Shown in pieces: positions 1 through 7,064 of a DNA stretch of 13,164 nt. The notes beneath the pieces are model-generated. The model ran no database searches. It saw nothing but the letters and a program-made list of their open reading frames with translations, and was not told the DNA's origin. Position numbers and translations under genes: made by a program. The DNA is from Candidatus Omnitrophota bacterium. Its GTDB lineage: Bacteria; Omnitrophota; Gorgyraeia; Duberdicusellales; 4484-171. The stretch lies in NCBI GenBank assembly GCA_023228195.1, contig JALOBR010000030.1:1-13164 (forward strand). The letters are read 5' to 3'. The number at the start of each line of letters is the position of its first letter. Within the stretch, counting starts at the first letter, position 1.

Positions 1-159
1 ATGATCTTTTCTTTTAATGCCTTCGATTATCCTATCGCACTTTTCCTGTTTTCGCGATGCGATACAGATGTCCCCTAAAACGTCGTTATTCTTGGCACAT
101 TTGTGCGCAGCCACCTGGGCAACACCGCCAGCGCCGATAATCAGCACATTCTTTTTCAT
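1..159 (-). CDS. Carboxynorspermidine dehydrogenase, N-terminal part (runs off the window)
   Basis: Reading leftwards from the ATG at 157-159, 53 codons stay open to the window edge. The product begins MKKNVLIIGAGGVAQVAAHK. This is a Rossmann dinucleotide-binding start (GAGGVA glycine loop at residues 9-14), followed by NNDV and then ICIASRK, the pattern of the saccharopine dehydrogenase-like carboxynorspermidine synthase family. The family reductively condenses aspartate semialdehyde with a diamine, using NADPH, to give carboxy(nor)spermidine in the cytoplasm. A clear AGGAGG lies at 170-175, 10 nt before the start. The gene begins 27 nt after the nspC stop, so it is the second gene of that operon and supplies the substrate of NspC. 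The family call rests on the N-terminus plus the neighbour; a related saccharopine dehydrogenase-like enzyme is the alternative. Confidence 0.85.
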   Translation of the reverse strand, partial: MKKNVLIIGAGGVAQVAAHKCAKNNDVLGDICIASRKQEKCDRIIEGIKRKDH

Positions 160-186
160 CTTATTTTATCCTCCTGTTTGATAATC

Positions 187-1305
187 TTATGATAAGCTAT
201 TTACAAAATCTTTATATTCAAAATTATGGATTACATCGATTGACCCATTCAACCGCTTTACAACAATCGAGGGCATCGAAAGGCCGTTAAACCAGTTCTT
301 TTTAACCATTGTATAACCGGCGGCGTCATTAATCCGCAATATATTTCCGACCTTTAAACGAGCTTTAAACCGGTATGTGCCAAACACATCTCCGGCAAGA
401 CACGATCGCCCCGCAATCTGATACCGGAAACTTCCGGTATTTTTGGATTTTATTTTGGCATTAAGCCTATACGTAAGCAAATCAAGCATATGCGCTTCGA
501 TAGAAGAATCAACTATCGCAATATCCATGCCGTTATGAACAATATCTAATATTTTTGTCACAAGTTCAGCGGATTGAGTAATAACCGCCTCTCCAGGCTC
601 AAAGTATATTTGTATAGCAAATTTTTCGCTGAATTCTTTTATTTTTTTACAAAATTTATCTACCGGGTATCCATCTTTCGTAAAAAAAATACCTCCGCCG
701 AGACTCATCCATTTAAGTTCCTTTAATAAAGCCCCGTAATGTTTACTTATAAAATCAAGACTTAAAGAAAAGTTCTCAAAATCATTATTCTCGCAGTTAA
801 AATGGAACATAATCCCGTCAATTAAAGGTAAAACTTTCGATAAAGAGTTTTTATCGATTACGCCGAGCCGGCTGTAACGCCTGGCTGGATTTGCTAAATC
901 AAAACACGAAAAACTTATGCCTGGATTAACCCGCAGTCCAATTTCGAGGCCACCTGCGAAACGATTAAACATTTGTAATTGGGAAATTGAATTAAAAATA
1001 ATTTTATCCGCATACTGCCGAATCTGCCGTATTTCGTTAAATGAATATGCCACGCTATAAGCGTGAACTTCTTTTTTAAATTTTTCACATCCTAAGCGCG
1101 CTTCATATAATGAACTACTCGTTGTTCCGTCAAGGTATTTACGCATAAGGGGGAAAACGGCCCAGGTAGAAAAGCATTTAAGCGCCAGCACAAATTTCGC
1201 ACCGGAAGCCTTTTTTATGCGCTCTATTATTTTTAAATTTTTTAATAATTTACTTTCGTAAATTAAGTAATATGGCGTTATTAAATTTATTTTTTTGTTT
1301 GACAT
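187..1305 (-). CDS. nspC: Carboxynorspermidine/carboxyspermidine decarboxylase
   Basis: This PLP-dependent enzyme removes the carboxyl group of carboxy(nor)spermidine, the last step of the polyamine pathway that does not use S-adenosylmethionine decarboxylase. The 372-residue product has the usual length and an alanine-racemase-fold barrel followed by a beta domain. Lys43 in LALKCF is the likely PLP lysine. Further family signatures are SSLYEARLG near residue 65, GLRVNPG, RYSRLGV, FHFNCEN, the glycine-rich LGGGI, FEPGEA, and the C-terminal CLAGDVFG, whose Cys and Asp are expected at the substrate site, then NDAAGYT. No Shine-Dalgarno is visible before the ATG, and the probable promoter ends only about 8 nt upstream. 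The carboxynorspermidine dehydrogenase gene follows directly, which strongly supports the function. Whether the product is spermidine or norspermidine cannot be read from the sequence. Confidence 0.94.
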   Translation of the reverse strand: MSNKKINLITPYYLIYESKLLKNLKIIERIKKASGAKFVLALKCFSTWAVFPLMRKYLDGTTSSSLYEARLGCEKFKKEVHAYSVAYSFNEIRQIRQYADKIIFNSISQLQMFNRFAGGLEIGLRVNPGISFSCFDLANPARRYSRLGVIDKNSLSKVLPLIDGIMFHFNCENNDFENFSLSLDFISKHYGALLKELKWMSLGGGIFFTKDGYPVDKFCKKIKEFSEKFAIQIYFEPGEAVITQSAELVTKILDIVHNGMDIAIVDSSIEAHMLDLLTYRLNAKIKSKNTGSFRYQIAGRSCLAGDVFGTYRFKARLKVGNILRINDAAGYTMVKKNWFNGLSMPSIVVKRLNGSIDVIHNFEYKDFVNSLS

Positions 1306-1319
1306 TTGTTTATAATATC

Positions 1320-1348
1320 AATTTAACAATATTTGATTGGTCTTGCAA
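1320..1348 (-). promoter_or_regulatory. Possible sigma70-type promoter of nspC
   Basis: On the minus strand TTGCAA (1343-1348) and TAAATT (1320-1325) are separated by 17 nt. Transcription would begin about 7-9 nt before the nspC ATG. The hexamers are imperfect and the surroundings AT-rich, so this is only a moderate call. Confidence 0.4.
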
Positions 1349-1535
1349 GTATTTTTTTTAATAAGTACATCATTTTTCAAGTGCGAAGCATAAAAAAATG
1401 CTAGTACGAATTAAACCATGACGCCAATGTTTGAAAAAGTATTTTTATTTTCAATAAACGGTATACTTGGTAAATAGTCTGATGAGCCGTATTTAGTCAT
1501 AAACAAAAACCTTAGTGCGGAGTCAATTCGGCTGC

Positions 1536-1575
1536 GCAACTTTCCGGCACTCCCTCCGGTAGCCTGAAAAGTTGC
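1536..1575. repeat. Inverted repeat / nested hairpin upstream of the tRNA-Thr promoter
   Basis: Outer arms GCAACTTT (1536-1543) and AAAGTTGC (1568-1575) are perfect complements. Inside, CCGG (1544-1547) can pair with CCGG (1556-1559) across an 8-nt loop, leaving an 8-nt bulge on the 3' side. No T-run follows on either strand, so it does not look like an intrinsic terminator. It ends 20 nt before the -35 box at 1596, which is compatible with an operator, but this is inference. Confidence 0.5.
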
Positions 1576-1595
1576 TGCCTCATTGAAAAGTTTTC

Positions 1596-1624
1596 TTGAG
1601 ATATACTTCTGTTTTTGTTACAAT
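1596..1624 (+). promoter_or_regulatory. Sigma70-type promoter for tRNA-Thr and the downstream unit
   Basis: TTGAGA (1596-1601) and TACAAT (1619-1624) are exactly 17 nt apart, each with one or two differences from consensus. The predicted start near 1631 places the repeat element at 1632-1690 in the transcript leader ahead of the tRNA. No terminator is seen between the tRNA and the MFS gene, so this may also drive the whole rnf cluster. Confidence 0.6.
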
Positions 1625-1631
1625 CTATTAA

Positions 1632-1690
1632 CGCGAATATCCACGAATCAAAGACGAATTACCACGAATGAGTTGTGGCAATTCGTACAT
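1632..1690. repeat. Palindromic intergenic element, copy A (CGAAT family)
   Basis: Arms ACGAATTACCAC (1654-1665) and GTGGCAATTCGT (1675-1686) form a hairpin with one mismatch and a 9-nt loop. CGAAT occurs at 1634, 1644, 1655 and 1665, spacings of 10, 11 and 10 bases. The element begins CGCGAAT and ends GT-A-CAT, as does the copy at 6979-7060 (GT-G-CAT), which shares the ACGAATTACCACGAAT block and the GTGGCAATT arm. Confidence 0.75.
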
Positions 1691-1692
1691 AT

Positions 1693-1765
1693 GCCCACGT
1701 AGCTCAGCTGGTAGAGCAGCGCTTTCGTAAAGCGCAGGTCGGAGGTTCGACCCCTCTCGTGGGCT
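1693..1765 (+). tRNA. tRNA-Thr, anticodon CGT
   Basis: A complete cloverleaf can be folded by hand. The acceptor arms are GCCCACG/CGTGGGC, the D arm is GCTC/GAGC with an 8-nt loop, and the anticodon arm is GCGCT/AGCGC with loop TTCGTAA. The 5-nt variable region is followed by a T arm GGAGG/CCTCT (one G-U pair) with loop TTCGACC. The anticodon CGT (1726-1728) reads ACG, hence threonine. The discriminator base is T and no CCA is encoded. The gene faces the same way as the MFS/rnf cluster and ends 28 nt before the MFS start. Confidence 0.96.
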
Positions 1766-1793
1766 TCTCTTAGACAAGGATCGTGATCATTTT

Positions 1794-3062
1794 ATGATAC
1801 AAGGTTATCTAAAAATTTTACGCCGCAAAAATTTTGTTTTTCTTTGGATAAGCCAAATCATCGCGCAATTCGGAGACCGGCTCTCCCAAATGGCCCTTAT
1901 CGGGCTGGTTTACAAATTAAACCCGGGATCGTCGCTGGGGCTCGCTAAAATGTTTAGCTTGGCAATAATACCGGTTTTTTTGATTTCTCCTATTTCCGGA
2001 GTCTACGTTGACAGATGGGATAAAAGGAAAACCATGTATACAAGCGATTTTTTACGCTGCTTGTGCATTTTCTTTATTCCTATGGCAGTTTCCAAATTCC
2101 ACTCAATGCCTCTGGTCTACTTTTTGATTTTTTTATCCTTTTGCGTAGGAAGATTTTTTATTCCTGCAAAAATGGCAGTAATACCTTCTCTGGTTGAAAA
2201 GGAAAGTTTTTTTATGGCTAACTCTCTGGTTTCTATCACCGCAACCATAGCTGCTGTTTTAGGGTTCGGCTTCGGAGGAATGATTGTTCAAAAATGGGGA
2301 GTCGAACGGGCATTCTTTTTAAATGCCATAACTTTTCTGGTTTCTGGTATTCTGATTGCTATGATGCAAATGCGGGAAAAGACTAAATTCGACCCCAAAG
2401 ACATCCTGGACTTGGGTAAAGATGCTATTGTAAAAGTAAAGAATTCATTCATCTTTGAAATACGGGAAGGTTTAAAGTACATCCTGAGCTCAAAAGAGAC
2501 CCGCTACGCAGCAAAAGTACAATTTATCCTTTTTGCTCTAATCGGTTCTTTATATACTGTTTTTATTGTTTTTGTCCAACAGACGCTCGGCACGGTCACT
2601 TTCGCGCTCGGCTGGCTTGCTGTAGGAAGCGGAGCGGGGTTGTTTATCGGGTCTCTTTTCTACGGTAAGATAGGATCGAAAGTTTCCATACAAAAGGCAA
2701 TAAACCGTTCCTTATTTTTTTCATGCTTTTACTTAATCGCATTTGTTTCGCTTTTAAGAGTATATCCCTATAAGCTTTTCGCTTTCATTTCCTGTTTCAT
2801 CCTTGGCCTGGTGGCTTCACCGGTAGTTATCGCCGTAAACACCTTAATACATAACGAAAGTGAAAATAAATTCTGGGGCAGAATTTTCAGCTCATTGGAA
2901 ATAATAATACATATCGCTTTTATCGTTTTTATGTTTGTTGCTTCTTATCTTGCTGAAAAATTCAGTCCCTTTACAATAATTATCGCAGTAGGTATAATAA
3001 CAATGATTTTATCTTGCGTTTTCTTAAAAGAAAAACCAGATGTTAAAGCTACAAGAACATAA
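1794..3062 (+). CDS. MFS permease, MFS_3/DHA3-like
   Basis: This is a 422-residue inner-membrane transporter with about twelve hydrophobic segments. It opens with FVFLWISQIIAQFGDRLS and then shows the loop 2-3 motif GVYVDRWDKRK at residues 69-79, the signature of proton-coupled MFS carriers. The start plus the long membrane-spanning C-terminal half resemble the MFS_3 (drug or siderophore exporter, DHA3) group. The substrate cannot be told. AAGGA at 1776-1780 lies 13 nt before the ATG, which is long for a ribosome binding site. The last 23 nt overlap the start of rnfC in another frame, so translation is probably coupled to the Rnf genes. That is an unusual partner for Rnf, and it is not clear that they share a function. 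Confidence 0.85.
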   Translation: MIQGYLKILRRKNFVFLWISQIIAQFGDRLSQMALIGLVYKLNPGSSLGLAKMFSLAIIPVFLISPISGVYVDRWDKRKTMYTSDFLRCLCIFFIPMAVSKFHSMPLVYFLIFLSFCVGRFFIPAKMAVIPSLVEKESFFMANSLVSITATIAAVLGFGFGGMIVQKWGVERAFFLNAITFLVSGILIAMMQMREKTKFDPKDILDLGKDAIVKVKNSFIFEIREGLKYILSSKETRYAAKVQFILFALIGSLYTVFIVFVQQTLGTVTFALGWLAVGSGAGLFIGSLFYGKIGSKVSIQKAINRSLFFSCFYLIAFVSLLRVYPYKLFAFISCFILGLVASPVVIAVNTLIHNESENKFWGRIFSSLEIIIHIAFIVFMFVASYLAEKFSPFTIIIAVGIITMILSCVFLKEKPDVKATRT

Positions 3063-4323
3063 AGAACCTCAGCACAATTTGCCTTGCGAAAGTTTTCTAA
3101 ATCCTGAGCGGTTATGCCTGCCGCTATCCCAACATACAGGAAAGCCTTCCTTGGTTTGCGTAAAACCACAAGACGTAGTTGAGCAAGGCCAGGTGATTGC
3201 AACTGAAGATGGCCATATTTCCAGCCGGTTGCACTCGCCAAAAAAAGCAAAAATCGTAAGCATTGATGACTGGTTTCATCCGGTATTAAAAAGAGCAAAA
3301 TGCATTATCACTGAACCCTTTGGGGATGAAGAACACAAATTTACCCCAAAAAGTAAGGTAGATAACCTCAATAAAGAAACTCTCTTAAAAATGATCAAAG
3401 ACTGCGGAATAGTCGGGATGGGTGGAGCGGCATTTCCAACCCATGTGAAATTAAGCCCACCAAAAAAAATTGAAACGCTGATTATAAACGGGTGCGAATG
3501 CGAACCCTATCTTGCTTCCGATTATCGGCTTATGGTGGAAAACCTCGATGCGATATTCAAAGGGATAGAAATTGTTTGTAAAATCATCGAGCCCAAGAAT
3601 GTTATTTTCGCAGTAGAAGAAAATAAACCAGAAGCGATAAAAAAATTGCACCTTGCAGTAAGTCTTAAAAAATACAATTTACCTAAACTTTCTCTAGCTA
3701 TACTCAAAACAGCATACCCGCAGGGAGGAGAGAAGCAACTAATATACTCGCTGACCAAACGTAAAGTTCCTTCGGGAGGGTTGCCTCTCGATGTGAGCTG
3801 CCTTGTCCACAATATCGGGACGTTCTTTGCTATCTATGAAGCAATCTACCTTGACAAGCCTCTTATTGAAAGGGTGGTTACTTTTGCCGGAGACGCATTA
3901 GTGTCTCCTAAAAATATAAGATTAAAAATCGGTACGACCCTACGTGAACTTTTTGATAAAAAAATATTAGAATTTAAAACCGAACCCTCAAAAATAATTT
4001 GCGGTGGGCCGATGATGGGAATAGCCCTGGAAAGCCTGGAATATCCGATACTAAAAGCAAACGGGGGATTCTTATTTTTAAATAAAATAAAAACGTGCGA
4101 AGAGAATACCTGCATACGTTGCGCACGTTGTGTCGATGCTTGTCCGCTAAATCTTCTCCCGCTTGAATATGCCAAACGGGTAAAAAGAGATGAATATAAC
4201 AAGTTGGGTGAATTAAATATAAAAGATTGCATCGAATGCGGTTGCTGCAGTTATACTTGCCCTGCGAAAATACCGCTCGTGCACTATATAAAGATAGGAA
4301 AAAAATATGCCTCTAATAATTAG
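3040..4323 (+). CDS. rnfC: Rnf electron transport complex subunit C
   Basis: RnfC is the peripheral NADH/NAD+-side subunit of the ferredoxin:NAD+ oxidoreductase on the cytoplasmic membrane face. The 427-residue product has an N-terminal barrel-sandwich segment (LPLSQHTGKPS). The nucleotide/FMN-binding signature GIVGMGGAAFPTHVKL starts at residue 123, followed by INGCECEP at 149-156. GGEKQLIYSLT and PSGGLPLDV come next. Two 4Fe-4S sites lie at the end, with cysteines 358/361/364/368 and 397/400/403/407, each with the CP ending. An in-frame TAA at 3025-3027 limits any upstream extension to four codons, so the usual GGIHP-type N-terminal stretch is absent. There is no clear Shine-Dalgarno. The start overlaps the MFS gene by 23 nt and the end overlaps rnfD by 17 nt, which suggests translational coupling at both ends. 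Confidence 0.95.
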   Translation: MLKLQEHKEPQHNLPCESFLNPERLCLPLSQHTGKPSLVCVKPQDVVEQGQVIATEDGHISSRLHSPKKAKIVSIDDWFHPVLKRAKCIITEPFGDEEHKFTPKSKVDNLNKETLLKMIKDCGIVGMGGAAFPTHVKLSPPKKIETLIINGCECEPYLASDYRLMVENLDAIFKGIEIVCKIIEPKNVIFAVEENKPEAIKKLHLAVSLKKYNLPKLSLAILKTAYPQGGEKQLIYSLTKRKVPSGGLPLDVSCLVHNIGTFFAIYEAIYLDKPLIERVVTFAGDALVSPKNIRLKIGTTLRELFDKKILEFKTEPSKIICGGPMMGIALESLEYPILKANGGFLFLNKIKTCEENTCIRCARCVDACPLNLLPLEYAKRVKRDEYNKLGELNIKDCIECGCCSYTCPAKIPLVHYIKIGKKYASNN

Positions 4324-5230
4324 CGCGTCGCCCCATTCAAATTCCAGGTTTAACACTCCGTTTTTGATGCGTCAGGTGATTATCGCGCTTTTGCCAGCAA
4401 CTTTTGCCTGCGTATTTTTTTCCAAATATCACGCTTTATTTCTCATAGCCAATTGTATTACAAGCGCAGTTCTTACTGAAATAATAATTTTGAAAATACG
4501 AAAAAAACCTATTGTCGCGAATGACTTTAGCGCAGTCGTCACGGGTTTACTTCTAGCCTTGATATTGCCGCCCACAACAACTTGGTACGCAGCCTGGCTT
4601 GGCTCGATATTCGCTATTTTTATAGGTAAACACTTATTTGGCGGGATCGGCTTTAACATTTTTAATCCTGCGTTACTCGGACGGGCTTTCTTGATGGCGG
4701 CTTATCCAAAAATGCTTACAACCTACATCCAGCCTTTTTCGGTTGATACAATAAGCGGGGCAACGCCGCTGGCTCTTAAAAAATTCAGCCATATTGCAAC
4801 GCCGACTTTAAAATTGTTTTTAGGCAATGTTTCAGGCAGCCTTGGAGAGACTTCAGCGATATGCTTAATCGTTGGCGGGCTATATCTTCTAATACGTAAA
4901 ATAGCCGATTGGCGCATACCTTTAAGCCTACTGAGCACGATTATTTTCATTTCCGCAATAACTTATATTTTTAAACCGGAGACAGGCTCTGTTTTTTTTC
5001 ATTTATTCAGCGGCGGCCTTTTACTGGGCGCATTTTTTATGGCGACTGACCCCGTTACTACTCCGGTTACAAAAACAGGGAGATATGTATTCGGTGTCGG
5101 TTGCGCAATGTTAATCATGGTCATACGTTATTTTCCCGGACTTCCCGAAGGCGTAATGTATTCCATTCTTTTTATGAATGCGCTGGTGCCTTTAATAAAT
5201 AAATATACCAGACCTAAACGGTTCGCATAA
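4307..5230 (+). CDS. rnfD: Rnf electron transport complex subunit D
   Basis: RnfD is an integral membrane subunit carrying covalent FMN in the electron path and is thought to take part in ion translocation. The 307-residue product starts with the family pattern SPHSNSRFNTPFLMRQVIIALLPA and has many membrane segments. GFNIFNPALLGRAF precedes the flavinylation motif SGATPL, where Thr153 is the predicted phosphoester attachment site for FMN. Near the end comes GAFFMATDPVTTPVT, another RnfD/NqrB hallmark. It overlaps rnfC by 17 nt. Its TAA stop shares a base with a following ATG that opens a six-codon reading frame leading to rnfG. The flavin transferase ApbE that this site needs is not in the window. 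Confidence 0.96.
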   Translation: MPLIISASPHSNSRFNTPFLMRQVIIALLPATFACVFFSKYHALFLIANCITSAVLTEIIILKIRKKPIVANDFSAVVTGLLLALILPPTTTWYAAWLGSIFAIFIGKHLFGGIGFNIFNPALLGRAFLMAAYPKMLTTYIQPFSVDTISGATPLALKKFSHIATPTLKLFLGNVSGSLGETSAICLIVGGLYLLIRKIADWRIPLSLLSTIIFISAITYIFKPETGSVFFHLFSGGLLLGAFFMATDPVTTPVTKTGRYVFGVGCAMLIMVIRYFPGLPEGVMYSILFMNALVPLINKYTRPKRFA

Positions 5231-5250
5231 TGACTAAATACAAGAAATGA
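5230..5250 (+). other. Six-codon mini-reading frame bridging rnfD and rnfG
   Basis: The rnfD stop TAA (5228-5230) overlaps ATG (5230-5232). That frame encodes MTKYKK and ends with TGA at 5248-5250, which overlaps the rnfG ATG at 5247-5249. The arrangement could hand ribosomes from rnfD to rnfG by two termination-reinitiation steps. rnfG has no good Shine-Dalgarno of its own. It is equally possible that this is chance. Confidence 0.3.
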
Positions 5251-5804
5251 AAAAAATTTTTAAAACAACAATTGTGCTGACTACCATATCTGTTATTTGC
5301 GGATTTCTGCTTGCGTTTGTAAGCGCGCTGACGGAAAAACCAATCGCTGCTAATCAGCATAAAAAAATTGGGGAAGCAATATCAAAGTTATCGCCGGCGG
5401 TAAAAAAAATAGAGGAAGCACCATTGAAAGATGAACAAATTTATAAACTTTTTGATCAAAAACAAAGCTTAATCGGTTATGCGGTGGTAGCTGAAGGCCC
5501 CGGTTATCAGGGACAGATAAAAATTGTTGCCGTTACCGATTCTGCATTTGCTACGCTGGAGGGGATTCAAGTGATCGAATCATCGGAAACTCCCGGCCTT
5601 GGCGCAAAAATCACGGAAGATTTCTTTACTAAACAATTTAAGGGAACTAAACTGGCCAGCCCCCTAGAATGCACAAAAGAAAAAACCGATAAGGGAGATA
5701 AAATTCTTGCAATATCAGGCGCTACGATATCTTCCAGGGCTGCAGTAAATATAGTAAATAACGAATTGCAAAAAATAAAACAGGAAATAACTGAGATAAA
5801 ATGA
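5247..5804 (+). CDS. rnfG: Rnf electron transport complex subunit G
   Basis: RnfG is anchored by one N-terminal membrane helix (about residues 7-27) with an FMN-binding domain on the outer face of the membrane. The 185-residue product shows SSETPGLGAKI near residue 110. The C-terminal flavinylation motif is SGATISS, with Thr160 as predicted covalent FMN site. The region before it (KGDKILAI) matches the FMN-binding family. Length is slightly short but within the family range. It begins 16 nt after rnfD with no strong ribosome binding site. It ends in an ATGA overlap with rnfE, the usual sign of coupled translation. Position between rnfD and rnfE is canonical for clostridial-type rnfCDGEAB clusters. 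Confidence 0.94.
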   Translation: MKKIFKTTIVLTTISVICGFLLAFVSALTEKPIAANQHKKIGEAISKLSPAVKKIEEAPLKDEQIYKLFDQKQSLIGYAVVAEGPGYQGQIKIVAVTDSAFATLEGIQVIESSETPGLGAKITEDFFTKQFKGTKLASPLECTKEKTDKGDKILAISGATISSRAAVNIVNNELQKIKQEITEIK

Positions 5805-6388
5805 AAAAATATTTTATACGCGGTTTATGGCACGACCATCCGGCGCTGCGGCAACTTCTCGGAATGTGCTCTATTCTTGCCGTAACCACTTATGTCATAA
5901 ATGCTGTTTTCATGGGCCTGGGTGTGATATTCGTGCTTGTCGGAAGCGCATTCTTTGTTTCTTTAATAAGAAAAATTGTCCCGGATGAAATACGCATAGT
6001 AGTTTTTACCGTAATCATAGCAACTTTCGTTACTATAGTTGATTTGATTTTAAAAGCATTTTTCCCGGGAATAAGCGACGCTCTCGGACCATACGTCCCC
6101 TTGATAATCGTCAATTGCATTATCCTCGGCAGATGCGAAGCTTTTGCTTGTAAGAACCCAATACGCGCTTCATTATTGGATGCCCTGGGTATGGGCTTGG
6201 GTTATACCTGGCTTTTGATAGTGCTTGCCGCAGTAAGAGAATTGCTTGGTTATGGAACTTTGTTTAAAAAACCGATTATGCCTTCAACGTATAATCCGCT
6301 GTCAATCATGGTTGCTTCGGCAGGAGCTTTTATAACCCTGGGATTTTTTATCGCGATAATGAATAAATTAGGGAAAAAAGTAACATGA
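5801..6388 (+). CDS. rnfE: Rnf electron transport complex subunit E
   Basis: RnfE is a six-helix membrane subunit that pairs with RnfA. Together the two form the central inverted-topology core holding an iron-sulfur centre within the membrane. The 195-residue product has the family start GLWHDHPALRQLLGMCSILAVT, with Cys23. A second conserved cysteine, Cys106, lies in IIVNCIILGRCEAFA, and both are expected metal-cluster ligands from work on related Nqr/Rnf complexes. The stretch LLDALGMGLGYTW is typical of RnfE/NqrD. Rnf rather than Nqr is chosen because the cluster has RnfC with two 4Fe-4S motifs plus RnfB, and no NqrF. It shares ATGA overlaps with rnfG before it and rnfA after it. Confidence 0.95.
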   Translation: MKKYFIRGLWHDHPALRQLLGMCSILAVTTYVINAVFMGLGVIFVLVGSAFFVSLIRKIVPDEIRIVVFTVIIATFVTIVDLILKAFFPGISDALGPYVPLIIVNCIILGRCEAFACKNPIRASLLDALGMGLGYTWLLIVLAAVRELLGYGTLFKKPIMPSTYNPLSIMVASAGAFITLGFFIAIMNKLGKKVT

Positions 6389-6966
6389 GCAGTCTATTTG
6401 CTATTTTTATATCAGCTATTTTAATAAATAATTTCGTTCTTTATTATTTCTTGGGGATATGCCCATTTTTAGGGGTATCAGCTAAAGCCGAATCTGCTTT
6501 CGGAATGGGCGTAGCCGTAATTTTTGTCATGACCATCGCAAATACGGTAAGTTGGCTGATATATGAATTCATATTGATAAAGTTCGGTTTAGAGTTTTTA
6601 CAATATCTGGTTTTTATATTGGTTATAGCTGCGCTTGTGCAAATAGTTGAAATGTTCATAAGAAAATTTTCTCCGCCGCTCTATAAAGCGCTGGGAATAT
6701 TTCTGCCGCTTATAACCACAAACTGCGCGATCCTGGGAGCAGCGCTTTTCATGATAAGTAAAAAATATAATTTTCTGGAATCAGTATTCTATGGTTTTGC
6801 CGGTGGAGTAGGCTTTACGCTTGTAATCTTAATAATGGCTGGCATACGGGAAGAACTGGAATACAGCGACGTTCCCGTCGTATTTAAAGGCGCGGCTATA
6901 ACCTTGGTAATAACCGGGATATTAGCCTTGATATTCATGGGTTTTGGCGGATTAATGAGCGCATAG
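6385..6966 (+). CDS. rnfA: Rnf electron transport complex subunit A
   Basis: RnfA is the second six-helix core membrane subunit, homologous to RnfE and NqrE. The 193-residue product begins with the family pattern ISAILINNFVLYYFLGICPFLGVS, containing Cys26. It has TTNCAILGAALF with Cys114, and these two cysteines should face those of RnfE to bind the membrane iron-sulfur centre. GFAGGVGFTLVILIMAGIREELE near residue 140 is also characteristic. AGGGA lies about 10 nt before the ATG, one of the better ribosome binding sites in this cluster, and the start overlaps the rnfE stop (ATGA). After its stop the otherwise compact operon opens to a 98-nt gap holding a repeat element. Confidence 0.96.
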   Translation: MSSLFAIFISAILINNFVLYYFLGICPFLGVSAKAESAFGMGVAVIFVMTIANTVSWLIYEFILIKFGLEFLQYLVFILVIAALVQIVEMFIRKFSPPLYKALGIFLPLITTNCAILGAALFMISKKYNFLESVFYGFAGGVGFTLVILIMAGIREELEYSDVPVVFKGAAITLVITGILALIFMGFGGLMSA

Positions 6967-6978
6967 GTCACAAATCAC

Positions 6979-7060
6979 CGCGAATTTGAAACGAATTACC
7001 ACGAATTAAAATGATCTTATTTACGAATATTCGTTTCCTAATTCGTGGCAATTAGTGCAT
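6979..7060. repeat. Palindromic intergenic element, copy B (CGAAT family)
   Basis: Arms AATTACCACGAATTA (6994-7008) and TAATTCGTGGCAATT (7039-7053) are complementary except for one position. Inside lies a smaller palindrome ACGAATATTCGT (7023-7034). CGAAT occurs at 6981, 6992, 7002 and 7024, spacings of 11, 10 and 22. It shares its ends and the TTACCACGAAT/GTGGCAATT arms with the copy at 1632-1690, and is longer by the inner palindrome. It separates rnfA from rnfB and ends 4 nt before the rnfB ATG. Confidence 0.8.
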
Positions 7061-7064
7061 AAAA

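Larger units (their letters stand above)
1306..1692. other. Divergent intergenic region between nspC and the tRNA/rnf transcription unit
   Basis: No gene was found in these 387 bases on either strand. The left end carries the likely nspC promoter. The middle (about 1350-1530) is AT-rich without a clear signal. The right part holds a branched hairpin (1536-1575), the promoter facing the tRNA (1596-1624) and a palindromic repeat element (1632-1690). Confidence 0.7.

Noticed and set aside
1479..1486. CTGATGAG, the conserved start of a hammerhead ribozyme core
   Set aside because: No matching GAAA core strand with closing stems follows in the next 30-60 bases, so the ribozyme fold cannot be formed.
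2945..3298. Minus-strand open frame across the MFS-rnfC junction
   Set aside because: Both sense frames carry clear family motifs; the antisense product resembles nothing recognisable.
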